The notes under the pieces were generated by a model. That model made no database searches and was not told where the DNA came from. It saw only the letters and a program-made list of their open reading frames with translations. Positions 1 to 4,922 of a stretch of 5,164 nucleotides of DNA are shown piece by piece (the first letter of the stretch is position 1; each line of letters begins with the position of its first letter). Origin of the DNA: Burkholderiales bacterium (GTDB lineage: Bacteria; Pseudomonadota; Gammaproteobacteria; Burkholderiales; Casimicrobiaceae); assembly GCA_031283405.1 (NCBI GenBank), contig JAITBX010000004.1, positions 1 through 5,164 on the forward strand, in the 5' to 3' direction. The translations under genes and the position numbers were made by a program.

Positions 1-1036
1 AGACGCCGTGCGGCAAGGTTACGCGCTCTTCGCCGCGCCACAAAATTCGATAAGGCAAAACCGGCGTATAAAGCATGATCTTGCCGCGATGAACGCCCAG
101 GCATTGTTCGCTGTGACGCAATTCGATGCGCGCATCGGGGCGGGCGTGTTGCAGTTGCCGAAGCATTTCATTCAGGCGGGCGAAGGTCGGCGCTCGCAAT
201 CCGGCGCGGCGAATGGCCAAGCGCAAAACGTGACGCGCCAACGCTTCCGGCAAGGTTTTCAACCGGTTGAGTTCCAACGGGAAACGGGCTTCGTCAATTT
301 CGTGAAAGGCATCCGCAAGCAAGGTTGCGGTTTCAGCTTGCAAGGCGGCGGCGCGGCTCAGGGTTTTGCGGTACGCGGGGAATCCTTCTTCAAGAATCGG
401 AAAAATGCGGTGGCGAAGAAAATTGCGCTTGAAGCCGACCTCGGCGTTGCTTTCGTCTTCGATCCATTCCAACTTGTGCGTTCGCGCATACGCAAGCAAA
501 GCGGTACGCGGCACGTCAAGAAGAGGACGCCACAACGCCGGCGCGGTGTTACCGGCGACGGTTTGAGGCGTTTGATAGACGGCCATCGCGGCAAGCCCTT
601 GCGGCCCTGCCCCGCGCAACAACTGCAACAGCAGTGTTTCCGCTTGATCGTCTTGATGGTGCGCCAGCACGATGGTGTCGGCGTTCATTTCTTCGGCCAT
701 CGCGCGCAGAGCGGCGCGGCGCGCTTGACGCGCGATTTCTTCGAGGCTGGTCTGCGGCTTTTGTTCAAGCGTCAATCGGCGTGATGTGAAAGCGATGCCG
801 CGCGCGGCGCAGAAACGTTCGCAGAAAATCAGCCACGCATCGGCGTTGGGCGACAAGCCGTGATGCACATGCGCCGCAAAAAGCGGAGGCAGTTTTTCAC
901 GCGATTGGTAAAGCGCGTCGAGCAACACCGCCGAATCCAGTCCGCCGGAAAAAGCGACGAGAAGCGAGCGGGGCGTTTCCGACTGCGGGATCGACAGGAG
1001 CGCGCGCTCGATAAGAGAGATGACAGAAGCAGGCAT
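1..1036 (-). CDS. tilS: tRNA(Ile)-lysidine synthetase TilS, 3' end cut by the window
   Basis: TilS uses ATP and lysine to convert cytidine 34 of the AUA-reading tRNA-Ile into lysidine, which switches decoding from Met to Ile; it is cytoplasmic and essential in most bacteria. I translated the minus strand by hand: 345 complete codons are present, against about 430 for E. coli TilS, so part of the C-terminal domain lies outside the window. The PP-loop ATP site SGGLDS is at residues 30-35, followed by HVHHGLSPNADAW (56-68), the second ATPase motif AHHQDDQAETLLLQLLRG (125-142), and the WIEDESN...RNFLRHRIFP segment (191-213). These are the family's diagnostic blocks in the right order. The ATG at 1036 is the earliest possible start, because an in-frame TAA lies two codons upstream. 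No convincing Shine-Dalgarno precedes it. It lies on the same strand as accA but is separated from it by an opposing gene, so it probably needs its own promoter; none is clear. Confidence 0.96.
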   Translation of the reverse strand, partial: MPASVISLIERALLSIPQSETPRSLLVAFSGGLDSAVLLDALYQSREKLPPLFAAHVHHGLSPNADAWLIFCERFCAARGIAFTSRRLTLEQKPQTSLEEIARQARRAALRAMAEEMNADTIVLAHHQDDQAETLLLQLLRGAGPQGLAAMAVYQTPQTVAGNTAPALWRPLLDVPRTALLAYARTHKLEWIEDESNAEVGFKRNFLRHRIFPILEEGFPAYRKTLSRAAALQAETATLLADAFHEIDEARFPLELNRLKTLPEALARHVLRLAIRRAGLRAPTFARLNEMLRQLQHARPDARIELRHSEQCLGVHRGKIMLYTPVLPYRILWRGEERVTLPHGV

Positions 1037-1097
1037 GTCTTATTGTACGAGAGAAATGGGTGAGGCCAGAAGCCTTTGCTATTGCGCTCCTTCGGGA

Positions 1098-1126
1098 TTG
1101 ACGGGAAGCAGGGTAGGCGTTATATT
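1098..1126 (+). promoter_or_regulatory. Sigma70-type promoter of the beta-barrel gene
   Basis: A -35 box TTGACG (1098-1103) and a -10 box TATATT (1121-1126) are separated by exactly 17 bases. Each matches five of six bases of the sigma70 consensus. Transcription would begin near 1133, giving an untranslated leader of about 40 bases before the ATG at 1172. This is the best promoter match I found in the window. It is predicted from sequence only. Confidence 0.6.
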
Positions 1127-1138
1127 CGTGCCACGAAT
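1124..1138. promoter_or_regulatory. Palindromic candidate operator over the -10 box and start point
   Basis: ATTCGTG (1124-1130), one central C, then CACGAAT (1132-1138) form a perfect 7+1+7 inverted repeat. It overlaps the last three bases of the -10 box and covers the predicted transcription start, which is where a dimeric repressor would block RNA polymerase. A third half-site, CACGAAT, lies at 1153-1159, 21 bases (two helical turns) after the second. The symmetry and position are visible in the sequence; the existence of a repressor is inferred, and no regulator gene is present in the window. Confidence 0.45.
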
Positions 1139-1152
1139 CTTATATTAAATAG

Positions 1153-1159
1153 CACGAAT
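1153..1159 (+). promoter_or_regulatory. Third CACGAAT half-site in the barrel-gene leader
   Basis: This is an exact copy of the right half of the palindrome at 1124-1138, in direct orientation and 21 bases downstream. It falls immediately before the ribosome-binding site, so a protein bound cooperatively to both sites would cover the start point and the leader. A single 7-mer can recur by chance; the two-turn phasing is what makes it notable. Confidence 0.3.
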
Positions 1160-1160
1160 A

Positions 1161-1167
1161 AAGGGGG
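1161..1167 (+). promoter_or_regulatory. Ribosome-binding site selecting the ATG at 1172
   Basis: AAGGGGG precedes two adjacent ATG codons at 1169 and 1172. The AGG core (1162-1164) is seven bases from the second ATG but only four from the first, so 1172 is the better start. The two choices differ by a single Met. Confidence 0.5.
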
Positions 1168-1171
1168 CATG

Positions 1172-1975
1172 ATGCGCTGTACTACCATTGATTTATTAGT
1201 TCGTTTGCGTTTGATCGCATTTTTATCGTTGAGCAGTCTGGCGTTCGGCGTTAACGCTTTTCAGCCGCTAATTACAGAGGATGCGGATACGCTGGGGAGA
1301 GGATGCAATCAGTTTGAGCTTTCGGTTGGTCAGGATCAAGAGAAATCAGACGGAGAAACAATCCGACGGCTGGATATTCCTTTGGTTTTTACGCGTGGTT
1401 TGACCGATTCGCTGGATGTCTATGCCGGCGCGGCGTATGCGCGGATCCGTCCGGACGCCACGGGTAACGGCAAAGGAATAAGCAACCCGATGGTTGGCGC
1501 GAAGTGGCGTTTTTACAGAAATGAGGAAAGCAAAACGAGCGTTGCGCTAAAACCGGAAATTCTTTTTCCGGTCAGCGCGTTGCACGAAGAGGCCGGTTTG
1601 GGGGTCGGCAAAACATCCGGCAGTTTGACGTTGGCGCTAACGCAGGGGATCGGTTTCGGCGAAATCTACGTCAATGCTGTGATCGGTCGTGACCGCTTTC
1701 GCAACACGGACATTGCTCATGACGTAACCTACAGTCGCTTTTCGGCGGCTCCCGTCTGGGAGGTTACGGAAGAATGGCAACTGGCGTTAGACGCGGGGGC
1801 GGAAATCGCGAATGGCGGCGGAACGAGAACTTATAAGCGTTACGCCGAACTGGCGGCAATCTATTTGCCGAGCAAAGACCTCGATTTCTCTCTTGGTTTT
1901 ATCGTGGCGACCGACAACCAAAGCCCGTGCACTACGACGTATACGCCGGTTGCCAGTATGTCTTGGCGTTTTTAA
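1172..1975 (+). CDS. Exported beta-barrel outer-membrane protein, phenol MetA-pathway/transporter-like
   Basis: The 267-residue product starts with a classical signal peptide: Arg-containing N-region, hydrophobic stretch LIAFLSLSSLAFGV, and probable cleavage after VNA (about residue 29). The mature protein opens with FQPLITEDADTLGRGCNQFE. This resembles the '(R/H)PLxTxDxxTxGxGxxQxE' opening of proteins annotated as 'MetA-pathway of phenol degradation' or simply 'transporter'. The rest alternates amphipathic strands and turns and ends in SWRF, the C-terminal aromatic signal recognised by the BAM machinery. It should therefore be an outer-membrane barrel of roughly 10-12 strands; the substrate is unknown and the family's link to phenol is weak. 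Two mature cysteines, in GRGCNQ and QSPCTT, could form a disulfide. The gene lies between accA and tilS on the opposite strand, has its own promoter, and is visibly less GC-rich. The frame stays open upstream to a TTG at 1076, but the promoter, ribosome-binding site and signal peptide favour 1172. Confidence 0.8.
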   Translation: MRCTTIDLLVRLRLIAFLSLSSLAFGVNAFQPLITEDADTLGRGCNQFELSVGQDQEKSDGETIRRLDIPLVFTRGLTDSLDVYAGAAYARIRPDATGNGKGISNPMVGAKWRFYRNEESKTSVALKPEILFPVSALHEEAGLGVGKTSGSLTLALTQGIGFGEIYVNAVIGRDRFRNTDIAHDVTYSRFSAAPVWEVTEEWQLALDAGAEIANGGGTRTYKRYAELAAIYLPSKDLDFSLGFIVATDNQSPCTTTYTPVASMSWRF

Positions 1976-1990
1976 GACGCGCGTTTTTCT

Positions 1991-2956
1991 TCAGGCGGCC
2001 ACTTCCTCGAACTTTCCGAAGCCCATGATTTTTTCCTGACGCATCGCCAGCCGCTTGGAAGCCGAAAGGCCGTTGAGCTTTTTGAGCCCTTCGGCCAGAG
2101 AGGCTTTGAGGGTGGTCATGATTTGCGCGTGATCGCGGTGGGCGCCGCCGAGCGGTTCGGGGATGATCTCGTCGATCAGCCCCAATTGCTTCAGGCGCGG
2201 TGCCGTGATACCGAGGGTTTCGGCGGCATCCGGCGCGTAGGAAGCGGATTTCCAGAGAATCGAAGCGCACCCTTCCGGCGAGATGACCGAATAAATCGAA
2301 TATTGCAACATATACATCAGGTCGCCGACCGACATCGCTAACGCGCCGCCGGAACCGCCTTCACCGATCACGGTGACCAGCACCGGCACTTTCAGCACAG
2401 ACATTTCGTAAAGGTTGCGACCGATGGCCTCCGACTGACCGCGCTCTTCGGCGCCGATGCCGGGGTAAGCGCCGGGCGTATCGATGAAGGTAAACAGTGG
2501 CAACTCGAATTTTTCGGCGAGTTTCATCAGACGCAACGCTTTGCGGTAACCTTCGGGGCGCGGCATGCCGAAATTGCGGAAGATTTTCTCTTTGGTGTCG
2601 CGGCCTTTCTGGTGGCCGATCACGACGCAGGGTTTGTCGTTGAACCGCGCAAAGCCGCCGACGATGGCGGCGTCGTCGGCGAAGGCGCGGTCGCCGTGCA
2701 GTTCGTGAAAATCGGTGAACAGCGCATTGATGTAATCGAGGCTGTAAGGACGTTGCGGGTGGCGCGCGACTTGGGTGATCTGCCAGGCGCTGAGTTTGCC
2801 GTAGATATCTTCGACGAGCCGATTGCTCTTTTTCTGAAGCCGCTCGATTTCTTCGGAGATGTTGATGGATGGGTCTTCATCGACACAGCGCAGCTCGTCG
2901 ATCTTGGCCTGCAACTCGGCAATGGGTTGCTCAAATTCGAGAAACGTTTGTTTCAT
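1991..2956 (-). CDS. accA: Acetyl-CoA carboxylase carboxyltransferase subunit alpha
   Basis: AccA pairs with AccD in an alpha2beta2 carboxyltransferase. The complex moves the carboxyl group from carboxybiotin on AccB to acetyl-CoA, making malonyl-CoA for fatty acid synthesis in the cytoplasm. The protein has 321 residues, against 319 in E. coli, so it is full length. Landmarks are the N-terminal helical segment FLEFEQPIAELQAKIDELR (5-23), ARHPQRPYSLDYI (64-76), ELHGDRAFADDAAIVGG (85-101), IDTPGAYPGIGAEERGQ (158-174), the crotonase-type oxyanion-hole region GEGGSGGALAM (198-208), and SPEGCASILWK (226-236). The ATG at 2956 gives the conserved MKQTFLEFEQPI start, although the bases just upstream carry no Shine-Dalgarno match. 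The stop lies 15 bases from the stop of the convergent barrel gene. In many betaproteobacteria accA is followed directly by tilS; here the barrel gene lies between them. Confidence 0.98.
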   Translation of the reverse strand: MKQTFLEFEQPIAELQAKIDELRCVDEDPSINISEEIERLQKKSNRLVEDIYGKLSAWQITQVARHPQRPYSLDYINALFTDFHELHGDRAFADDAAIVGGFARFNDKPCVVIGHQKGRDTKEKIFRNFGMPRPEGYRKALRLMKLAEKFELPLFTFIDTPGAYPGIGAEERGQSEAIGRNLYEMSVLKVPVLVTVIGEGGSGGALAMSVGDLMYMLQYSIYSVISPEGCASILWKSASYAPDAAETLGITAPRLKQLGLIDEIIPEPLGGAHRDHAQIMTTLKASLAEGLKKLNGLSASKRLAMRQEKIMGFGKFEEVAA

Positions 2957-2994
2957 GGAGTTTTTGGAATGGCAGAGTCAAAAGTTGAGGTCAA

Positions 2995-3021
2995 ATCATA
3001 ACGCAAGATGGCGCGTTTCAA
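2995..3021 (-). promoter_or_regulatory. Candidate accA promoter
   Basis: On the minus strand, TTGAAA (3021-3016) and TATGAT (3000-2995) each match five of six consensus bases, but they are 15 bases apart, shorter than the preferred 17. Transcription would start about 30-35 bases before the accA ATG. The surrounding spacer (2957-3101) holds no gene that I can support, so a promoter here is expected. The exact boxes are tentative. Confidence 0.35.
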
Positions 3022-3101
3022 AAAGGGATAAGCAACAGAGTTTTTTCATCTGTAAAAACAAAAGGTTGTCGCGCGTTCTTGATGTCATGAGTGAAGCAAA
3101 G

Positions 3102-3539
3102 TCACAAGATGAACGGCAGAATGCGCTTCGTATGGGCTTGGTAGTCGCGGTATTCGGGGTAGCGTTCGCAAAGAAGGCGCTCCTCATACCGCGATTTGAA
3201 GTGCAGCAGAGCCATCAAAATGGTCATGATCAGCCAGCGCCACCATTCGCCGTACAAGAGGGTGATGCCCGCCAACGCCAGGAACAGCGCCAGATACATC
3301 GGATGGCGAATGAAGCGGTAAGGGCCGGTGGTGACGAGGCGATTGCCGGGCGGCGGCTCGGGGCGACCGCTGAAATTGTCGAGAGGGTTGTGGCGCAGCA
3401 CCCAGAGAAACAACAAAGCGGCAATGGTTAATAGCGCGTAAGCGGCCAGCGCCTTGTTATCAGCCCAGACCGTCGGAAGCCCTGACCACGGCGCAAGAAG
3501 GGCGATTATCAAAACAACTTGTATTTGAAAAAAAGGCAC
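3102..3539 (-). CDS. Small membrane methyltransferase, isoprenylcysteine/PEMT type
   Basis: The 145-residue protein has hydrophobic segments at about 6-20, 30-48 and 83-112. Its C-terminal half carries the signature of the isoprenylcysteine carboxyl methyltransferase/phospholipid methyltransferase group: LVTTGPYRFIRHPMYLALFL (68-87), with the HPMY core at 79-82, then RYEERLLCERYPEYRDY (117-133) with paired Glu 119-120. In this family these regions build the S-adenosylmethionine pocket at the membrane face. Bacteria usually lack prenylated CaaX proteins, so the acceptor is unknown; a lipid or small hydrophobic molecule is possible. The start is GTG at 3539, chosen because AAAGGG (3552-3547 on the minus strand) lies seven bases upstream and the first membrane segment follows at once. 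It precedes accA on the same strand with a 145-base gap, so an operon is not obvious. It is divergent from pntAA. Confidence 0.82.
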   Translation of the reverse strand: MPFFQIQVVLIIALLAPWSGLPTVWADNKALAAYALLTIAALLFLWVLRHNPLDNFSGRPEPPPGNRLVTTGPYRFIRHPMYLALFLALAGITLLYGEWWRWLIMTILMALLHFKSRYEERLLCERYPEYRDYQAHTKRILPFIL

Positions 3540-3546
3540 GGAAAGA

Positions 3547-3552
3547 CCCTTT
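3547..3552 (-). promoter_or_regulatory. Ribosome-binding site supporting the GTG start of the methyltransferase
   Basis: AAAGGG on the minus strand ends seven bases before the GTG at 3539. No in-frame ATG occurs close by; the next Met is residue 81, inside the catalytic HPMY motif. This makes GTG the only sensible start near the N-terminus. Confidence 0.5.
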
Positions 3553-3618
3553 ATTAAAAATGGGAGCAGAGAGTGAAAGTTTATCTTATAATCTCGAAAA
3601 TTTTGTTTCAGAAAGTTC

Positions 3619-3728
3619 CAAGGATACGCTGATTTAACCCGTTCGCCCTGAGCTTGTCGAAGGGCAAAAGGCGCAAATCAAGGGTCTCGACAGAGTCAGC
3701 CCGTACGGTTGGGAATTGCGCATCCTTG
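3619..3728. repeat. Imperfect 110-bp inverted repeat containing two REP-like units
   Basis: The left arm (3619-3660) and the reverse complement of the right arm (3687-3728) align without gaps over 42 positions with 28 identities by hand count, and both are centred at 3673.5. The outer ends are best conserved: CAAGGATACGC (3619-3629) faces GCGCATCCTTG (3718-3728) with one mismatch. The inner part of the left arm (3639-3660, containing GTTCGCCCTGAGCTTGTCGA) resembles a REP-like sequence I recognise from many proteobacterial genomes. It can fold locally as GCCCT (3645-3649) with AGGGC (3661-3665). The right arm (3687-3708) is a diverged inverted copy, and includes the palindrome CCGTACGG (3701-3708). 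An alternative pairing, CAAATCAAGG (3674-3683) with CCTTGATTTG (3724-3733), is perfect over 10 bp. The element fills most of the divergent spacer between the methyltransferase and pntAA. I see no target-site duplication and no transposase. Confidence 0.6.
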
Positions 3729-3758
3729 ATTTGACGTTTGTTTCGTTTCATTCGTTTC

Positions 3759-3765
3759 AGGAGAG
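3759..3765 (+). promoter_or_regulatory. Strong Shine-Dalgarno before a minimal leader ORF and pntAA
   Basis: AGGAGAG lies four bases before an ATG at 3770 but 18 bases before the pntAA ATG at 3784. The spacing suits the first ATG, not pntAA. A second, weaker match, GAGGG (3772-3776), lies seven bases before the pntAA start and is probably what pntAA uses directly. Confidence 0.45.
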
Positions 3766-3769
3766 CATT

Positions 3770-3790
3770 ATGAGGGCAAGACTATGTTGA
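3770..3790 (+). other. Possible six-codon leader ORF overlapping the pntAA start
   Basis: The ATG at 3770, well placed behind AGGAGAG, reads MRARLC and stops at TGA (3788-3790). It is out of frame with pntAA, whose ATG (3784-3786) lies inside it, so the stop comes just after the pntAA start, a geometry compatible with translational coupling by re-initiation. It may equally be an accident of sequence: the conserved PntAA N-terminus (MLIGIP) begins at 3784. No product function is proposed. Confidence 0.25.
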
Positions 3791-4911
3791 TTGGCATTCC
3801 TCTAGAACGCCACCCCGGCGAAACCCGGGTGGCAGTAACGCCGGAAACCGTGAAGAAGCTGCTGGCGAGCGGCGCTCATACGCTTGTTGTCGAGCGTGGC
3901 GCAGGCCTTGCGAGCAGTTTCCCCGACGCGGCTTTCGAGGCGGCCGGCGCCAAATTGGGTTCAGCGGACGAAGCACTCGCCGCCGATATCGTACTCAAGG
4001 TGCGCGGACCGGACGCCGGCGAGTTGGCAAAAATGAAGAAGGGCGCATTGTTGGTCGGGTTGCTCAATCCGTTCGACACGGCGGCAGTCGAAAGTTACAC
4101 GAAAACCGGAATGACGGCGTTTGCGCTGGAAAAATTGCCGCGCATCAGCCGCGCGCAGTCGATGGACGTGCTGTCGTCGCAGGCCAATATCGCCGGCTAC
4201 AAATCGGTGATTCTGGGCGCGAATGAGTACGGCCACTTCATGCCGATGCTGATGACCGCAGCGGGAACGGTGAAAGCGGCGCGCTTGATGGTGTTGGGCG
4301 TCGGCGTTGCCGGCCTGCAAGCCATCGCAACGGCCAAGCGTTTGGGCGCTGTCGTTGAAGCGTCCGACGTGCGTCCTTCCGTCAAAGATCAAGTCGAATC
4401 GCTGGGCGCCAAATGGGTCGATGTGCCTTACGCCAACGATGAAGAACGTCAGATCGCCGAAGGCGTCGGCGGTTACGCGCGGCCGATGCCTCCCGAGTGG
4501 ATGGCGCGGCAAGCGGGCATCGTTCACGAGCGCGCCTTGCAAATGGATATCGTGATTACCACGGCGTTGATTCCGGGACGCCCCGCGCCGAAGCTCATCA
4601 AGGCGGCGACGGTGGCGGCGATGAAGCCGGGTTCGGTGCTCATCGACTTGGCGGCAGAGCAGGGCGGCAACGTCGAAGGTTGCGAAGCGGGAAAAACGGT
4701 GAACGCCGGCGGCGTGAAAATCGTCGGTTGCGTGAATCTGGCGGCCACGGTTCCTGCCGACGCCAGCGCGCTCTACGCCCGCAACGTGTTCAACTTCCTC
4801 GCCCTGATGATCGACGCCAAGAGCGGCGCTTTCGCTTTGCCGGAAGACGACGAAATCATTCAGGGAACGCTGCTGTGCAAAGACGGCGCACCGTTCGTTG
4901 CTAAAAAGTAA
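3784..4911 (+). CDS. pntAA: Proton-translocating NAD(P)+ transhydrogenase subunit alpha part 1 (domain I)
   Basis: This is the soluble NAD(H)-binding domain I of the membrane transhydrogenase, which uses the proton gradient to transfer hydride from NADH to NADP+ and so supplies NADPH. At 375 residues it is close to the separate PntAA subunit of Rhodospirillum rubrum (about 384) and lacks the C-terminal membrane part fused in E. coli PntA (510). Visible landmarks are MLIGIPLERHPGETRVAVTP (1-20); the RISRAQSMDVLSSQ loop, where R120, Q125, D128 and S131 correspond to the R. rubrum nicotinamide-contacting residues R127, Q132, D135 and S138; the Rossmann loop GVGVAG (172-177); EASDVRP (192-198); and ITTALIPGRPAPKL (258-271). 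The close relative alanine dehydrogenase is less likely, because of the RAQSMD loop and the pntAB gene downstream. The ATG at 3784 matches the conserved start. The stop overlaps the ribosome-binding site of pntAB, so the two are co-transcribed. No promoter with both boxes was clear upstream. Confidence 0.95.
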   Translation: MLIGIPLERHPGETRVAVTPETVKKLLASGAHTLVVERGAGLASSFPDAAFEAAGAKLGSADEALAADIVLKVRGPDAGELAKMKKGALLVGLLNPFDTAAVESYTKTGMTAFALEKLPRISRAQSMDVLSSQANIAGYKSVILGANEYGHFMPMLMTAAGTVKAARLMVLGVGVAGLQAIATAKRLGAVVEASDVRPSVKDQVESLGAKWVDVPYANDEERQIAEGVGGYARPMPPEWMARQAGIVHERALQMDIVITTALIPGRPAPKLIKAATVAAMKPGSVLIDLAAEQGGNVEGCEAGKTVNAGGVKIVGCVNLAATVPADASALYARNVFNFLALMIDAKSGAFALPEDDEIIQGTLLCKDGAPFVAKK

Positions 4912-4917
4912 GGAGAG
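4910..4917 (+). promoter_or_regulatory. Ribosome-binding site of pntAB overlapping the pntAA stop
   Basis: AAGGAGAG overlaps the last two bases of the pntAA TAA stop and lies five bases before the pntAB ATG at 4923. This near-consensus site fixes the pntAB start and indicates tight co-expression of the two subunits. Confidence 0.75.
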
Positions 4918-4922
4918 AAGCC

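Noticed and set aside
8..784. Long plus-strand ORF of 258 codons opposite tilS
   Set aside because: It is the antisense shadow of tilS, whose ATP-binding and C-terminal motifs read clearly on the minus strand. Its product is Gln/Arg/Phe-rich with no recognisable fold.
1076..1171. N-terminal extension of the barrel protein from TTG at 1076
   Set aside because: It would place the promoter and operator inside the coding sequence and bury the signal peptide behind about 30 extra residues. The ATG at 1172 has a proper ribosome-binding site.
1957..1990. Rho-independent terminator at the end of the barrel gene
   Set aside because: The GTCTT/AAGAC hairpin has a five-pair stem and a nine-base loop, and the following T run is separated by GC-rich bases. 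This is too weak to call.
3040..3060. ACAGA/TCTGT hairpin with A/T runs between the methyltransferase and accA
   Set aside because: It has five pairs, an A/T-rich loop and no proper T tract after the stem on the minus strand. It is not a credible terminator or RNA element.
2612..3431. Plus-strand ORFs opposite accA and the methyltransferase (2612-3001 and 2859-3431)
   Set aside because: Both are antisense to genes with clear family motifs. They have no ribosome-binding site that stands out and no recognisable domain.
3587..3592. Perfect TATAAT on the plus strand as a pntAA promoter
   Set aside because: No -35-like hexamer lies 16-18 bases upstream (the bases there are GAGCAG) and there is no extended -10 TG. 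It may be a chance match in an AT-rich stretch.
3961..4904. ORFs within pntAA on the minus strand (3961-4542) and in another plus frame (4497-4904)
   Set aside because: Both lie wholly inside pntAA, which matches its family along its full length. The Arg/His-rich and Arg/Gly-rich products are typical of shadow frames in GC-rich DNA.
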